Origin: Faecalicatena faecalis
Lineage (GTDB): Bacteria; Bacillota; Clostridia; Lachnospirales; Lachnospiraceae
Direction of reading: 5' to 3'
Length of the DNA: 64,000 nucleotides
Assembly: GCF_012524165.2 (NCBI RefSeq)
Contig: NZ_JABACJ020000005.1
Coordinates: 1 to 64,000, forward strand
Positions 8,722 through 18,963 of this stretch are shown here, piece after piece. Positions within the stretch are counted from its first letter, which is position 1. Each line of letters opens with the position of its first letter. Below the pieces are notes generated by a model that was not told where the DNA came from, ran no database searches, and saw nothing but the letters and a program-made list of their open reading frames with translations. The position numbers and the translations under genes were made by a program.

Positions 8722-9471
8722 ATGGCAAGAAAGAAAATTATCGCAGGTAACTGGAAAATGAACAAGACTCCAAGCGAGGCAGTTGCATTAGTTGAGGAGT
8801 TAAAACCATTAGTAGCAAACGAAGAAGTCGATGTTGTATTCTGTGTACCGGCAATCGACATCGTTCCTGTAGTGGAAGCTGCAAAGGGAACCAACATCCA
8901 GGTTGGTGCTGAGAACATGTATTTTGAGGAGAGTGGAGCTTACACAGGTGAGATCTCTCCGGCTATGCTTGTTGATGCAGGCGTAAAATACGTTGTTTTA
9001 GGACATTCTGAGAGAAGAGAGTACTTCGGTGAGACAAACGAAGACGTTAATAAAAAAGTCCTGAAAGCATTTGAGCATGGTATTACACCGATCATGTGCT
9101 GTGGAGAGACATTAGAGCAGAGAGAGCAAGGTGTTACAATGGACTTTATCCGCCAGCAGGTGAAGGTGGGATTCCAGAATGTAACAGCAGACCAGGCTAA
9201 GAATGCAGTCATCGCTTACGAGCCGATCTGGGCAATCGGAACAGGAAAGACAGCTACAACAGAGCAGGCACAGGAAGTGTGTGCAGGAATCCGTGCATGC
9301 ATCGCTGAGGTCTATGATGAAGCAACAGCAGAAGCAATCCGTATTCAGTACGGCGGATCAGTTAATGCAGCTACAGCACCAGAGTTATTTGCACAGGCAG
9401 ATATCGATGGAGGACTTGTAGGGGGAGCATCTCTGAAAGCAGATTTCGGAAAGATTGTAAACTACAAATAA
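8722..9471 (+). CDS. tpiA: Triosephosphate isomerase
   Basis: A 249-residue TIM-barrel enzyme interconverting dihydroxyacetone phosphate and glyceraldehyde-3-phosphate. Visible are the substrate lysine in AGNWKMNKT (residues 9-17), the catalytic His in [13 protein letters not shown] (about residue 95), the catalytic Glu in [15 protein letters not shown] (about 165) and the phosphate loop YGGSVN. AGGAG precedes the ATG. It follows pgk after a repeat-containing spacer and ends at a terminator. Confidence 0.98.
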   Translation: MARKKIIAGNWKMNKTPSEAVALVEELKPLVANEEVDVVFCVPAIDIVPVVEAAKGTNIQVGAENMYFEESGAYTGEISPAMLVDAGVKYVVLGHSERREYFGETNEDVNKKVLKAFEHGITPIMCCGETLEQREQGVTMDFIRQQVKVGFQNVTADQAKNAVIAYEPIWAIGTGKTATTEQAQEVCAGIRACIAEVYDEATAEAIRIQYGGSVNAATAPELFAQADIDGGLVGGASLKADFGKIVNYK

Positions 9472-9529
9472 ATCATATGAATGAAGAATCCGAGAAGGCA
9501 TCAATGCCATGCAGGATTGGAACAGAAGG

Positions 9530-9572
9530 AATCGTGGGGAGTAAGAGGAAAGCGCTCACCACGATTTTTTCT
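9530..9572 (+). terminator. Intrinsic terminator after tpiA
   Basis: AATCGTGG (9530-9537) pairs with CCACGATT (9559-9566), followed by a T-tract. Confidence 0.75.
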
Positions 9573-9590
9573 TGAAAAGGAGGAGAACCT

Positions 9591-10412
9591 ATGCAGTACG
9601 AAGTGATTTCTATAAAAACAGAGCAGTCCGCCCCGTATGCCAGATTTCATGCGTATATTCTGGACAGCTCCAAACAATATCAGCCGGATCGAATCCGCCC
9701 GATGATCATCCTGTGCCCGGGCGGTGGATATGAGATGACCAGTGACAGGGAAGCAGAGCCGATTGCTATGCGTCTGTTATCCATGGGCTATCATGTGGGG
9801 ATTCTGCGCTATTCCGTGGCACCCGCAAGATTTCCAACGGCACTTCTGGAACTTGCCGAGGTCATGAAGCTTGTTCACGAGAACCATGAGAAATGGCATG
9901 TAGACTGGAACCAGATCTTCATCCAGGGTTCATCGGCAGGAGGACATCTGGCAGCCAGCTTCGGTGTATTTTGGAATCAGCCGTTTTTATACGAGGCTGC
10001 AGGTACGACACCTGATATCTTGAAGCCGGCCGGACTGATCTTGAGTTACCCTGTGATTACTTCTAAAAAGAAATATATGCATAAGAGCAGCTTTCAATGC
10101 CTTCTGGGCAGTGATTATAAAGAGAAGAAAAAGGAATTGTCCATCGAAAGACTGGTTACATCGGATATGCCTCCATGCTTTATCTGGCATACTTTTACAG
10201 ACCCGACAGTTCCAGTAGAGAATTCACTTCTTCTCGCAGAAGCACTGAAAAAGGCAGGGGTATCTACAGAGCTTCATATCTATCCGACAGGCGGGCACGG
10301 CTTTTCCCTGGCGGATGAGACGACCTCTAACCCAGATGGAAGTTCCATCTGTGAACCAATTCAATCCTGGATGAAGCTTCTGGAGGTATGGTTAAAACAG
10401 AAGACCCATTAA
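9591..10412 (+). CDS. Alpha/beta hydrolase, acetyl-xylan-esterase-like
   Basis: A 273-residue cytoplasmic serine hydrolase with no signal peptide. The oxyanion region is CPGGGYEMTSDREAE (about residues 43-57), the nucleophile elbow GSSAGGHLA (about 115-123), the acid is probably in TFTDPTVP (about 203) and the His is in PTGGHGFSLA (about 235-240). Close relatives are annotated as acetyl-xylan esterases or BD-FAE-like carbohydrate esterases, so removal of acetyl groups from imported oligosaccharides is a reasonable guess. It sits inside the glycolytic cluster between tpiA and gpmI, with an AAGGAGGAG site but no visible promoter of its own. Confidence 0.8.
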   Translation: MQYEVISIKTEQSAPYARFHAYILDSSKQYQPDRIRPMIILCPGGGYEMTSDREAEPIAMRLLSMGYHVGILRYSVAPARFPTALLELAEVMKLVHENHEKWHVDWNQIFIQGSSAGGHLAASFGVFWNQPFLYEAAGTTPDILKPAGLILSYPVITSKKKYMHKSSFQCLLGSDYKEKKKELSIERLVTSDMPPCFIWHTFTDPTVPVENSLLLAEALKKAGVSTELHIYPTGGHGFSLADETTSNPDGSSICEPIQSWMKLLEVWLKQKTH

Positions 10413-10431
10413 AAGAGATGCGAAAAGGGGT

Positions 10432-10460
10432 TTGCAAAAAGAAGAAAAAACGGGTACAAT
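10432..10460 (+). promoter_or_regulatory. Promoter upstream of gpmI
   Basis: TTGCAA (10432-10437), a 17-bp spacer and TACAAT (10455-10460), followed by a ~95-base leader. Confidence 0.65.
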
Positions 10461-10554
10461 AAGTACCGGAACAGATATCTCTGCGGGCAGCGGCCGGCGT
10501 CGGTCTTAGACGCGGGACTGTTCAATCAAGTTTTTAATGTAAAGGAGAAAAGAA

Positions 10555-12093
10555 ATGAGTAAGAAACCAACCGTATTAATGATTTTAGATGGGTATGGAT
10601 TGAATGATAGTACTACAGGGAATGCCGTTTACGAAGGCAACACACCGGTTATGGATAAATTGATGGCAGAATGCCCATTTGTGAAAGGAAATGCCAGTGG
10701 AATGGCAGTAGGGCTTCCTGACGGACAGATGGGAAATTCAGAGGTCGGACATCTGAATATGGGTGCAGGACGCATCGTATACCAGGATCTGACAAAGATT
10801 ACAAAGGCAATTCAGGATGGAGATTTCTTTGAGAATCCAGCCCTTTTGGCAGCATGTGAGAATGTGAAGAAGAACCATTCTGCACTGCATATGTTCGGTC
10901 TGGTATCAGACGGCGGTGTACACAGCCACATCGAGCATATTTTCGGTCTGCTTGAGCTGGCAAAGAGACAGGGAATCGAGAATGTCTATGTGCATTGCTT
11001 CTTAGATGGACGTGATACACCTCCGGCATCAGGAAAGGAATATGTTGAACAACTGGAAGCGAAGATGGCTGAGCTTGGCGTAGGACAGGTTGCCAGTGTG
11101 ATGGGACGCTACTATGCAATGGACAGAGATAACCGCTGGGATCGTGTAGAAAAGGCATATAATGCGCTGGTGAAGGGAATCGGTGAGACAGCACCGTCCG
11201 GCCCGGCAGGAATCCAGGCTTCCTACGATGCAGATACGACAGATGAATTCGTACTTCCTACCGTAGTTGTGAAGGATGGTGCTCCGGTAGCTACCATCAA
11301 AAACAACGATTCCATTATTTTCTTCAACTTCCGTCCTGACAGGGCAAGAGAGATCACAAGAACTTTCTGTGATGATACGTTCGATGGATTCGACAGAGGA
11401 GATCGTGTGAAGACGACTTTCGTCTGCTTCACAGATTATGATGTGACGATTGGAAATAAGCTGGTCGCATTTGTAAAAGATGAGATCACGAATACATTCG
11501 GTGAATTCCTGGCAGCCAACAACATGACACAGGCACGTATCGCTGAGACAGAGAAGTATGCCCATGTGACATTCTTCTTCAATGGCGGTGTGGAAGAGCC
11601 AAATAAAGGGGAAGACAGAATCCTGGTCAAATCTCCGAAGGTAGCGACCTATGACCTGCAGCCGGAGATGAGTGCATACGAAGTGTGCGATAAGCTGGTC
11701 GAGGCAATCAAGTCTGATAAGTATGATGTAATTATCATCAACTTTGCGAACCCTGACATGGTCGGACACACTGGAGTTGAGGCAGCCGCAGTGAAAGCGA
11801 TCGAGGCAGTCGATGAGTGTGTTGGAAGAGCAGTCGAAGCAATCAAAGAGGTGGACGGACAGATGTTCATCTGTGCAGACCATGGAAATGCAGAGCAGTT
11901 GATCGATTCCGAGACAGGAGAGCCATTCACAGCGCATACGACCAATCCGGTTCCGTTTTTACTTGTCAATGCAGATCCGTCTTACAAGCTCAGAGAAGGC
12001 GGATGTCTGGCAGATATTGCACCGACTCTGATTGAACTGATGGGAATGGAGCAGCCGAAGGAAATGACTGGAAAGTCACTGCTTGTAAAATAA
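10555..12093 (+). CDS. gpmI: 2,3-bisphosphoglycerate-independent phosphoglycerate mutase
   Basis: A 512-residue Mn-dependent alkaline-phosphatase-superfamily enzyme that interconverts 3- and 2-phosphoglycerate. The N-terminal metal site is MILDGYGLN and the phospho-serine lies in DGQMGNSEVGHLNMGAGR (about residues 59-76). The inserted transferase domain includes HCFLDGRDTPP. The second metal site is NPDMVGHTG and CADHGNAEQL. Length matches the family. It completes the lower-glycolysis set gap-pgk-tpiA-gpmI; enolase is not in this window. Confidence 0.98.
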   Translation: MSKKPTVLMILDGYGLNDSTTGNAVYEGNTPVMDKLMAECPFVKGNASGMAVGLPDGQMGNSEVGHLNMGAGRIVYQDLTKITKAIQDGDFFENPALLAACENVKKNHSALHMFGLVSDGGVHSHIEHIFGLLELAKRQGIENVYVHCFLDGRDTPPASGKEYVEQLEAKMAELGVGQVASVMGRYYAMDRDNRWDRVEKAYNALVKGIGETAPSGPAGIQASYDADTTDEFVLPTVVVKDGAPVATIKNNDSIIFFNFRPDRAREITRTFCDDTFDGFDRGDRVKTTFVCFTDYDVTIGNKLVAFVKDEITNTFGEFLAANNMTQARIAETEKYAHVTFFFNGGVEEPNKGEDRILVKSPKVATYDLQPEMSAYEVCDKLVEAIKSDKYDVIIINFANPDMVGHTGVEAAAVKAIEAVDECVGRAVEAIKEVDGQMFICADHGNAEQLIDSETGEPFTAHTTNPVPFLLVNADPSYKLREGGCLADIAPTLIELMGMEQPKEMTGKSLLVK

Positions 12094-12142
12094 GTCAGTA
12101 AATCCACTTGACGCCATATGTGCTAGGATTCACTGAGAAGGC

Positions 12143-12189
12143 CCCGGGGAAGCAAAAGGCATGGATGCCGGAAGCTTCCTCGGGTTTTT
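12143..12189 (+). terminator. Intrinsic terminator after gpmI
   Basis: CCCGGGGAAGC (12143-12153) pairs with GCTTCCTCGGG (12174-12184, one G.T), followed by TTTTT. Confidence 0.85.
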
Positions 12190-12264
12190 CGCAATCATTC
12201 GTTCATTATGACGGCGAACATTGCGTCTTGGAACGTAATATCAAAATAAGGAATGGATGCAGTT

Positions 12265-12768
12265 ATGTATGATAAGTTAACGAAAAGTGATGTGGAAAAA
12301 ATTAAAGAAGAGATTGAACACCGAAAAGTCGTCGTGCGCAAAGAACTGATCGAGGCGGTGAAAGAGGCACGTGCACATGGAGATTTAAGTGAGAACTTCG
12401 AGTACCATGCTGCCAAGAAAGAGAAAAATCGCAACGAGAGCCGAATCCGCTATCTGGAGAGGATGCTAAAGACCGCGGTAATCGTTGATGACTCCTCCAA
12501 AGAAGACGAGGTGGGGATTAATAACACCGTGGAGCTGTATTTTGAGGAGGATGATGAGGTGGAGACATACAGGTTGGTCACATCCGTGCGTGGAAGCTCC
12601 ATCAATGGCCTGATCAGCATAGAATCCCCCATCGGAAAGGCCATATTGGGCCATAAGGTGAATGATAAGGTGTTTGTAAAGGTAAATGATGATTTCGGAT
12701 ATTATGTGGTCATCCAAAAAATCGTGAACACACAAAATGACGAAGAAGACAAGATCAGGAGTTTTTAA
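12265..12768 (+). CDS. greA: GreA/GreB-family transcript cleavage factor
   Basis: A protein of about 167 residues. It has the GreA layout: an N-terminal coiled-coil hairpin (KLTKSDVEKIKEEIEHRKVV to LSENFEYHAAKKEKNRNE) and a C-terminal FKBP-like domain ending in SPIGKAILGHKVNDKVFVKV. The family rescues backtracked RNA polymerase by stimulating RNA cleavage through acidic residues at the coil tip. I prefer ATG 12265 because AAGGA (12248-12252) touches the upstream ATG at 12253, which is too close; the longer 171-residue form remains possible. It lies one base before a HAD gene, as an operon. The sequence between its two domains is more divergent than in canonical GreA. Confidence 0.85.
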   Translation: MYDKLTKSDVEKIKEEIEHRKVVVRKELIEAVKEARAHGDLSENFEYHAAKKEKNRNESRIRYLERMLKTAVIVDDSSKEDEVGINNTVELYFEEDDEVETYRLVTSVRGSSINGLISIESPIGKAILGHKVNDKVFVKVNDDFGYYVVIQKIVNTQNDEEDKIRSF

Positions 12769-12769
12769 C

Positions 12770-13432
12770 ATGGAAATAAGAACAGTTTTATTTGACCTGG
12801 ATGGGACTCTGACTGATTCCGGTCCGGGAATCATGAACAGTGTACAATATGCCTTAAGGCAATATGGCATGGAGGTAGATGACTTATCTAAGCTGAGATG
12901 CTTTATAGGCCCTCCGCTGCACAAGCAGTTCCAGGAATTCTGTAATTTTACAGAGGAGGAGAGCAAAAGAGCTGTGGACCGATATCGGGAATACTACAGT
13001 GTCACAGGGCTCTTTGAAAACGAGGTGTATGAGGGAATCCCCGAGGTGCTGGCTGAAATGAAAAAAGCAGGCCTTAAGGTAGCGATGGCGACCTCAAAGC
13101 CTGAAACATTTGCGAAGCAGATCGCTGACCATTTCAATCTGACCCCCTATTTTGATTTTATAGGAGGCAGCCTGATGGATGGGGCGCGCACCAAAAAGTC
13201 TGAAGTCATCGAGTATGTTCTCGAAGCCTGCCAGGTGAAAGAGAGAAATACCGTTCTCATGATCGGAGACCGGGAACATGACATCATCGGGGCAAAGGAG
13301 GCTAAAGTCCGCTGTGTAGGCGTTCTGTATGGGTATGGTACCAAAGAAGAGCTTAAAGAGGCCGGAGCTGATTATATTGCTCTGAATCCGGCGGATATCC
13401 TGGATATCATCAAAGACATAAATAAGAAATAA
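12770..13432 (+). CDS. HAD-family hydrolase, phosphoglycolate-phosphatase-like
   Basis: A 220-residue HAD hydrolase of the Gph/PpaX type. Motif I is FDLDGTLTDSG (residues 8-18), motif II lies in VAMATSKPE (about 103), the lysine region in GARTKKSEVIEYVL and motif III/IV in MIGDREHDIIGAK (about 161-173). A helical cap follows motif I (class C1). The substrate may be phosphoglycolate or another small phosphoester. ATG 12770 has AGGAG at 12757-12761. An in-frame ATG at 12737 inside greA lacks a ribosome site. It converges on the large minus-strand activase gene. Confidence 0.85.
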   Translation: MEIRTVLFDLDGTLTDSGPGIMNSVQYALRQYGMEVDDLSKLRCFIGPPLHKQFQEFCNFTEEESKRAVDRYREYYSVTGLFENEVYEGIPEVLAEMKKAGLKVAMATSKPETFAKQIADHFNLTPYFDFIGGSLMDGARTKKSEVIEYVLEACQVKERNTVLMIGDREHDIIGAKEAKVRCVGVLYGYGTKEELKEAGADYIALNPADILDIIKDINKK

Positions 13433-13552
13433 AATAGAGCCAGATTTTACGAAGAGGATTTGATCAACAATCAAATTCCTATGAAAAAGAATCAGCGTCT
13501 GCTTTTGCAGACGCTGTGAATCTCTCAATCTTTCGTAAAATCTGGCTCTATT
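13433..13552. terminator. Bidirectional terminator, multi-branched hairpin between convergent genes
   Basis: A perfect 21-bp inverted repeat (13433-13453 with 13532-13552) starts at the base after one stop codon and ends one base before the opposing stop codon. Inside are a perfect 9-bp tetraloop hairpin (AGCGTCTGC at 13494-13502, TTTT, GCAGACGCT at 13507-13515) and a weaker one (about 13456-13481). The outer stem ends in AATAGAG/CTCTATT, so both strands have a U-rich flank. Confidence 0.8.
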
Positions 13553-13553
13553 G

Positions 13554-16500
13554 TTATCCTTCTGCTTCCAGGTTCTTGTTCGCGGTGGACAGCATGAGCT
13601 TAATTCGATTCAACTGATTGACTTCGCTTGCTCCCGGGTCAAAGTCGATTGCCACTACGTTTGACTGTGGGTATCGGCGCCGCAGCTCTTTGATGACCCC
13701 TTTGCCGACCACATGGTTCGGCAGGCAGGCGAACGGCTGCGTACAAACAATATTACCGGCTCCGCTATGAATCAGTTCCAGCATTTCTCCGGTCAGGAAC
13801 CAGCCTTCTCCGGTCTGATTTCCAATCGATACGATCTCGGAAGCCATCCTTGCCAGGTCCTCAATATGTGCCGGTGGATCAAAATGCCTGCTCTTTTCAA
13901 ATTCCTTGGTCGCCGGTGAACGGAACCATTCCAAAGCCTTAATTCCCAGATTTCCCATGGTCGCCTTGGACTTTTTGAATCCCAGGTGAGAGACTTTGAA
14001 ATTCTGATTATAGAAGCAGTAAAGTAAAAAGTCCAGCAGGTCTGGTACAACGGCCTCAGCCCCTTCGCTTTCCAGCAGATCTACAAGATGGTTGTTTGCC
14101 GCCGGAAGGAATTTTACAAGGATTTCTCCGACCACTCCGACACGCGGTTTCTTGATATCGACGGTCTCGATGGTATCGAAATCATGGATGATATCCCTGC
14201 ACAGTTTTTTGAATCTTCGTCTGGAAGGATATCCACTGGATACAAATTCCTTGCAGACCTCGGCCCATTTCCTATGAATGGCATCTGTGGTGCCTGCTAC
14301 CTTTTCATAAGGGCGCATCCGGTAGACACATTTCATGAAAATATCTCCGATCGCGGCTGCATAGACCCCACGCAGTGCTAATGCCGGCGTGATCTTAAAT
14401 CCTGGATTTCCTTCCAAGCCGCTTAAGTTGATGGAGATGACCGGGATATGGGAGTATCCGGCTTTTTTCAGTGCACGCCGGATGAATCCGATATAGTTGG
14501 ATGCACGGCATCCGCCTCCGGTCTGGCTGATGATGACGGCCAGCCTGTCGGTATCATATTTTCTAGATAAAATGGCGTCCATGATCTGTCCTACGACCAT
14601 CAGGGATGGGTAGCAGGCATCGTTATTGACATATTTTAATCCCACATCTACGGCCTGTTTGTTGTCGTTGGGAAGTACCTCTACCTTATAGCCTGAGGCC
14701 TGGAATGCAGGCTCTAAAAGCTCGAAGTGCATCGGGGACATCTGTGGGCAGAGGATGGTATAAGTCTTACGCATCTCCTTCGTAAATGGTACTTTTTCGA
14801 TGGAGGAGGGCTGAATCTCCCGGGTGGATTCCCTCTGTTCCCTGACGCGGATCGCTGCCAGCAGAGAGCGCACACGGATTCGGGCCGCCCCTAAGTTGTT
14901 GACCTCATCAATCTTCAAGGAGGTATAAATCTTATCTGAGCGGTTCAGAATCTCAGCGACCTGGTCTGTTGTCACCGCATCCAGCCCACAGCCGAAGGAG
15001 TTGAGCTGAATCAGATCCAGATTTTCTTTTGTCTTTACATAATTCGCCGCCGCATAGAGTCTGGAATGATACATCCATTGATCCATGACGTTGAGCGGCC
15101 GCTCTACAGCCTGCAGATGAGAGACAGAATCTTCCGTCAGCACGGCAATATTATAAGAGTTGACCAGTTCCGGCAGACCGTGATTGACTTCCGGGTCGAT
15201 GTGGTATGGACGTCCGGCTAGCACGATTCCTCGGTTTCCGGTCTCATCTAAATATTGAATCGTTTCTTCCCCTTTCCGGCGCATATCCTCCCGGCAGGAG
15301 GCGAGTTCCACCCAGGCTTCATGCACTGCTTTGTGAATCTCATCTGCGGAGATCGAGAATTTCTCAGCCAGTTCTTCAGTCAGACGGCTGGAGAGTGTTT
15401 CCTCATTCTTAAATGAGAGGAAAGGATGGATGAAATCTACGTCCCCATGTACGATCGGGTCCATGTTATTTTTAATATTTTCCGGGTAGGATGTAACGAT
15501 CGGGCAGTTGTAGTGGTTGTTGGCATCCTCGAACTCATTCCGCTCATATGGGACGGAAGGGTAGAAGATGTGGGAAACGCCCTGGTCGATCAGCCACTGC
15601 ACATGTCCATGGGCCAGTTTGGCCGGATAACATTCGGACTCACTCGGGATGGAATCGATTCCCAGCTCATAAATCTTCCTGGTGGAAGCCGGAGACAATA
15701 CAACACGAAAGCCGAGGTTCGTAAAAAATGTAAACCAGAACGGATAGTTCTCATACATGTTCAGTACCCGGGGAATTCCGATTGTGCCACGCTTGGCAGC
15801 GTCCTGATCAAGCGGCGTATAGCCGAAGTAACGCTGCATTTTATACTCGAAAAGGTTCGGCAGCTTATTGACGGCCTTTTCCTTCCCTAATCCACGTTCA
15901 CAGCGGTTTCCTGTGATAAACTTACGTCCACCGCTGAAGTGATTGATGGTCAGGCGGCAGTTGTTGGTACAGCCTTTGCACTTGGTCATGGTAGTTCTGT
16001 ATTCCAATGCCTCGATTTCGTCGATCGGAAGCATCGTCGTGCCTTCACATTCTACATAGCGCTCCCTCGCAATCAGGGCAGCACCGAAGGCCCCCATGAT
16101 TCCGGCGATATCCGGGCGGATGGCCTCGCAGCCTGCGATTTTTTCAAAACTGCGCAGCACGGCATTGTTGTAGAAGGTACCTCCCTGTACAACGATATGA
16201 TTTCCCAGTTCTGTCGCGTCGGACACCTTGATGACCTTGAACAATGCATTCTTGATGACAGAATATGCGAGTCCTGCGGAAATATCGGCGACCTCGGCGC
16301 CTTCCTTCTGCGCTTGCTTTACCTTGGAATTCATAAATACAGTACAGCGCGTTCCCAAATCGATAGGGTTCTTTGCATACAAAGCTTCCTGTGCAAAATC
16401 CTCTACAGAGTAATTCAGGGATTTGGCGAAGGTCTCGATAAAAGAACCACAGCCGGAGGAGCATGCCTCATTCAACTGTACGCTGTCAACAGTCTGGTTC

Positions 16501-17801
16501 TTGATCTTGATACACTTCATATCCTGGCCTCCGATGTCCAGGATGCAGTCTACATCCGGTTCAAAGAAAGAGGCGGCATAGTAATGGGAAACCGTTTCGA
16601 CTTCCCCTTCATCTAAAAGGAGGGCAGCCTTGATTAGCGCCTCCCCATATCCTGTGGAACAAGAGTGGACAATTTCCACATCTTCAGGAAGCTGGCTGTA
16701 AATATCCTTGATAGCACGGATCGTCGTTCCGAGAGGGTCCCCTTCATTGTTGTTATAAAAAGAATACAAAAGGGTACCATCTTCTCCGACCAGAGCTGCT
16801 TTTGTCGTGGTAGAGCCCGCATCGATTCCGAGGAATGCCTTTCCGTGATAGGTGGACAGGTCTTTGACCGGGACCTGATGCTTTGCGTGGCGCTCAATAA
16901 ATTCGTCATATTCTCCCGTGGTGGCAAACAGCGGTTCCATACGGTCAACTTCAAATTCCATCTTGATCTTTCCTGCAAGACGATCCTGAAGCTCGATCAG
17001 GGCTACATTCACGTCCTTTTTGGAATTCAGAGCGGAACCGATCGCAGCAAACAGGTGGGAATGATGTGGGGCGATCGTGTGTTCATCATCCAGTTTTAAG
17101 GTGCGCACAAAGGCAGCTCTAAGTTCAGAGAGGAAATGCAGCGGACCTCCTAAAAATGCCACATGCCCGCGGATTGGTTTCCCACATGCGAGTCCACTGA
17201 TGGTCTGATTGACGACCGCCTGAAAGATAGAGGCTGACAAATCCTCCTTGGAAGCTCCCTCGTTGATCAAAGGCTGGATGTCTGACTTTGCAAACACACC
17301 ACAGCGTGCAGCAATAGAATAAAGAGCCTTATAGTTCTTCGCATAGTCATTCAGGCCGGATGCATCTGTCTGTAAAAGAGAAGCCATCTGGTCGATAAAT
17401 GAACCTGTACCTCCGGCACAGACTCCATTCATACGCTGCTCTACATTACCGCCTTCAAAATAAATAATCTTGGCGTCCTCGCCGCCAAGCTCGATCGCCA
17501 CATCCGTCTGGGGGGCATAATCCTGCAATGCCGTGGATACGGCAATGACCTCCTGTACGAACGGGACACCTAAGTGTTTTGCCAGGGTCAGACCGCCGGA
17601 TCCGGTGATGACCGGTGAGACATGGATCGGTCCCAGCTTATAGACTGCTCTTGAGAGCAGGTCGGACAATGTTTCCTGTATATTGGCAAAATGCCGTTCA
17701 TAGTCGGAAAAAAGTACTTCGTTATCACCATTTAGAATTGCAATTTTGACAGTGGTAGAGCCAATGTCTATTCCTAAGGTATGTAATTCGTTTAAGCTCA
17801 T
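13554..17801 (-). CDS. 2-hydroxyacyl-CoA dehydratase activase-type ATPase, giant fused form
   Basis: A 1,415-residue protein with two tandem BcrA/BadF/BadG ASKHA ATPase domains and a long DUF2229-type dehydratase-like half. Domain 1 has [16 protein letters not shown] (8-23), GGEDAK (106-111) and the Fe-S ligand context [15 protein letters not shown] (125-139). Domain 2 repeats this with [16 protein letters not shown] (323-338), GGQDMK and [22 protein letters not shown] cluster follows (about 609-616). Single-domain relatives are homodimeric activators that drive an electron into 2-hydroxyacyl-CoA dehydratases with ATP. This fused form is widespread in Clostridia but its reaction is not established, to my knowledge. 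GAGG lies upstream of ATG 17801. Confidence 0.9.
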   Translation of the reverse strand: MSLNELHTLGIDIGSTTVKIAILNGDNEVLFSDYERHFANIQETLSDLLSRAVYKLGPIHVSPVITGSGGLTLAKHLGVPFVQEVIAVSTALQDYAPQTDVAIELGGEDAKIIYFEGGNVEQRMNGVCAGGTGSFIDQMASLLQTDASGLNDYAKNYKALYSIAARCGVFAKSDIQPLINEGASKEDLSASIFQAVVNQTISGLACGKPIRGHVAFLGGPLHFLSELRAAFVRTLKLDDEHTIAPHHSHLFAAIGSALNSKKDVNVALIELQDRLAGKIKMEFEVDRMEPLFATTGEYDEFIERHAKHQVPVKDLSTYHGKAFLGIDAGSTTTKAALVGEDGTLLYSFYNNNEGDPLGTTIRAIKDIYSQLPEDVEIVHSCSTGYGEALIKAALLLDEGEVETVSHYYAASFFEPDVDCILDIGGQDMKCIKIKNQTVDSVQLNEACSSGCGSFIETFAKSLNYSVEDFAQEALYAKNPIDLGTRCTVFMNSKVKQAQKEGAEVADISAGLAYSVIKNALFKVIKVSDATELGNHIVVQGGTFYNNAVLRSFEKIAGCEAIRPDIAGIMGAFGAALIARERYVECEGTTMLPIDEIEALEYRTTMTKCKGCTNNCRLTINHFSGGRKFITGNRCERGLGKEKAVNKLPNLFEYKMQRYFGYTPLDQDAAKRGTIGIPRVLNMYENYPFWFTFFTNLGFRVVLSPASTRKIYELGIDSIPSESECYPAKLAHGHVQWLIDQGVSHIFYPSVPYERNEFEDANNHYNCPIVTSYPENIKNNMDPIVHGDVDFIHPFLSFKNEETLSSRLTEELAEKFSISADEIHKAVHEAWVELASCREDMRRKGEETIQYLDETGNRGIVLAGRPYHIDPEVNHGLPELVNSYNIAVLTEDSVSHLQAVERPLNVMDQWMYHSRLYAAANYVKTKENLDLIQLNSFGCGLDAVTTDQVAEILNRSDKIYTSLKIDEVNNLGAARIRVRSLLAAIRVREQRESTREIQPSSIEKVPFTKEMRKTYTILCPQMSPMHFELLEPAFQASGYKVEVLPNDNKQAVDVGLKYVNNDACYPSLMVVGQIMDAILSRKYDTDRLAVIISQTGGGCRASNYIGFIRRALKKAGYSHIPVISINLSGLEGNPGFKITPALALRGVYAAAIGDIFMKCVYRMRPYEKVAGTTDAIHRKWAEVCKEFVSSGYPSRRRFKKLCRDIIHDFDTIETVDIKKPRVGVVGEILVKFLPAANNHLVDLLESEGAEAVVPDLLDFLLYCFYNQNFKVSHLGFKKSKATMGNLGIKALEWFRSPATKEFEKSRHFDPPAHIEDLARMASEIVSIGNQTGEGWFLTGEMLELIHSGAGNIVCTQPFACLPNHVVGKGVIKELRRRYPQSNVVAIDFDPGASEVNQLNRIKLMLSTANKNLEAEG

Positions 17802-17903
17802 AATATTTTCCTCATCCTCCAGAGTATGCCTTTGGGCAGACTCTTACTATTTTATGTCTGTTACTTCTTATTAAATGTGTTTCTTGTTTTTACAACAATC
17901 TAC

Positions 17904-17932
17904 ATTATACGACATACACAAAAAAAACACAA
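17904..17932 (-). promoter_or_regulatory. Promoter of the dehydratase activase gene
   Basis: On the minus strand: TTGTGT (17932-17927), a 17-bp spacer with a T-run, and TATAAT (17909-17904). It is divergent from the promoter at 18018. Confidence 0.7.
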
Positions 17933-18017
17933 TCGGCATTATTGTGCAGTATAAAAGAATATTTCTTTAAACTTTATAAAATTTAACAAAATCGTCACAG
18001 GAAAAGATAACATATAT

Positions 18018-18046
18018 TTGACAAACAAAGAGGGGAACTGTACAAT
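18018..18046 (+). promoter_or_regulatory. Promoter of the rhomboid-like gene
   Basis: TTGACA (18018-18023), a 17-bp spacer and TACAAT (18041-18046), close to consensus. Confidence 0.75.
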
Positions 18047-18089
18047 TACTTCATGAATGAGAAAATAAATGATAAGGAGAACGAGGTCA

Positions 18090-18917
18090 TTGAATTGGTT
18101 GAATAAGTTAGAAAGAAAATTTGGACGTTTTGCGATTCATAATCTAACGATGTATTTAATAGGCGGCTATGTGATCGGGTATGGGATTTATTATCTGATG
18201 CCAAATCTTTTGAACTGGCTCACATTGGAGCCAGGAATGATTTTACATGGACAAGTCTGGCGGATCGTGTCCTGGGTCTTGATTCCACCAAGCGGGAATA
18301 TTTTAACAATTATCATCATGATGATGCTTTATTATTCACTGGGCAATGCGCTAGAACGTACTTGGGGAGCATTCCGGTATAATGTTTATATTTTTTCGGG
18401 AATTTTATTTACCGTGATTGGTGCATTCATTCTGTATTTTATAACAGGTGGTTTTATAGGACTGGGAATCTTTTTCAGCACCTATTATATTAATATGTCG
18501 ATCTTCCTGGCATTTGCGGCGAGCTATCCGGACATGGAGCTTCTGCTGTATTTTATTCTGCCCATCAAGATCAAGTGGATGGCACTTGTGTATGCAGTGA
18601 TGATTCTGTATACAATGGTAAGAGGGAATATTGCAGTCAGAGTCGCAATCGTGGCGTCTCTGTTGAACTTTGTGATTTTCTTCTTCTCAAGCAGGAATAT
18701 GAAGCCATATTCACCAAAAGAACGCGCAAGGAAGACGAAGTTCAAACAGCAGTCCAGACCGCATATGACCTATCCGGGCGGGGCACGGCACAGATGTGCG
18801 GTGTGCGGGCGCACCGAGTTGGACGATCCGACACTGGAATTTCGGTTTTGCTCGAAATGTAATGGAAATTACGAGTACTGTCAGGATCATCTTTTCACTC
18901 ACCAGCATGTAAAGTAA
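18090..18917 (+). CDS. Rhomboid-like membrane protein with C-terminal zinc ribbon
   Basis: About 275 residues: six hydrophobic segments arranged as in rhomboid/Der1 proteins, then a basic linker and a cysteine-rich tail (RHRCAVCGRTEL then FRFCSKCNGNYEYCQDH) that should bind zinc. The rhomboid loop-1 hallmark is recognisable (GQVWRIVSWVLIPP, compare family WR.xT..F.H). The catalytic GxSG is not: the equivalent segment reads GLGIFFSTYYINMS. It is therefore probably a non-proteolytic rhomboid relative. An ATG at 18069 precedes the ribosome site itself; TTG 18090, 9 bases after AAGGAGA (18074-18080), fits better. It is followed by pyk. Confidence 0.75.
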   Translation: MNWLNKLERKFGRFAIHNLTMYLIGGYVIGYGIYYLMPNLLNWLTLEPGMILHGQVWRIVSWVLIPPSGNILTIIIMMMLYYSLGNALERTWGAFRYNVYIFSGILFTVIGAFILYFITGGFIGLGIFFSTYYINMSIFLAFAASYPDMELLLYFILPIKIKWMALVYAVMILYTMVRGNIAVRVAIVASLLNFVIFFFSSRNMKPYSPKERARKTKFKQQSRPHMTYPGGARHRCAVCGRTELDDPTLEFRFCSKCNGNYEYCQDHLFTHQHVK

Positions 18918-18963
18918 GAAAAATAGAAGGACAAAACAGTCAGGCAAAAAAAGGAGATATGAT

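Noticed and set aside
11029..11937. 302-residue minus-strand frame within gpmI
   Set aside because: It lies antisense to a clear gpmI gene; the Cys/His-rich translation is a typical artefact.
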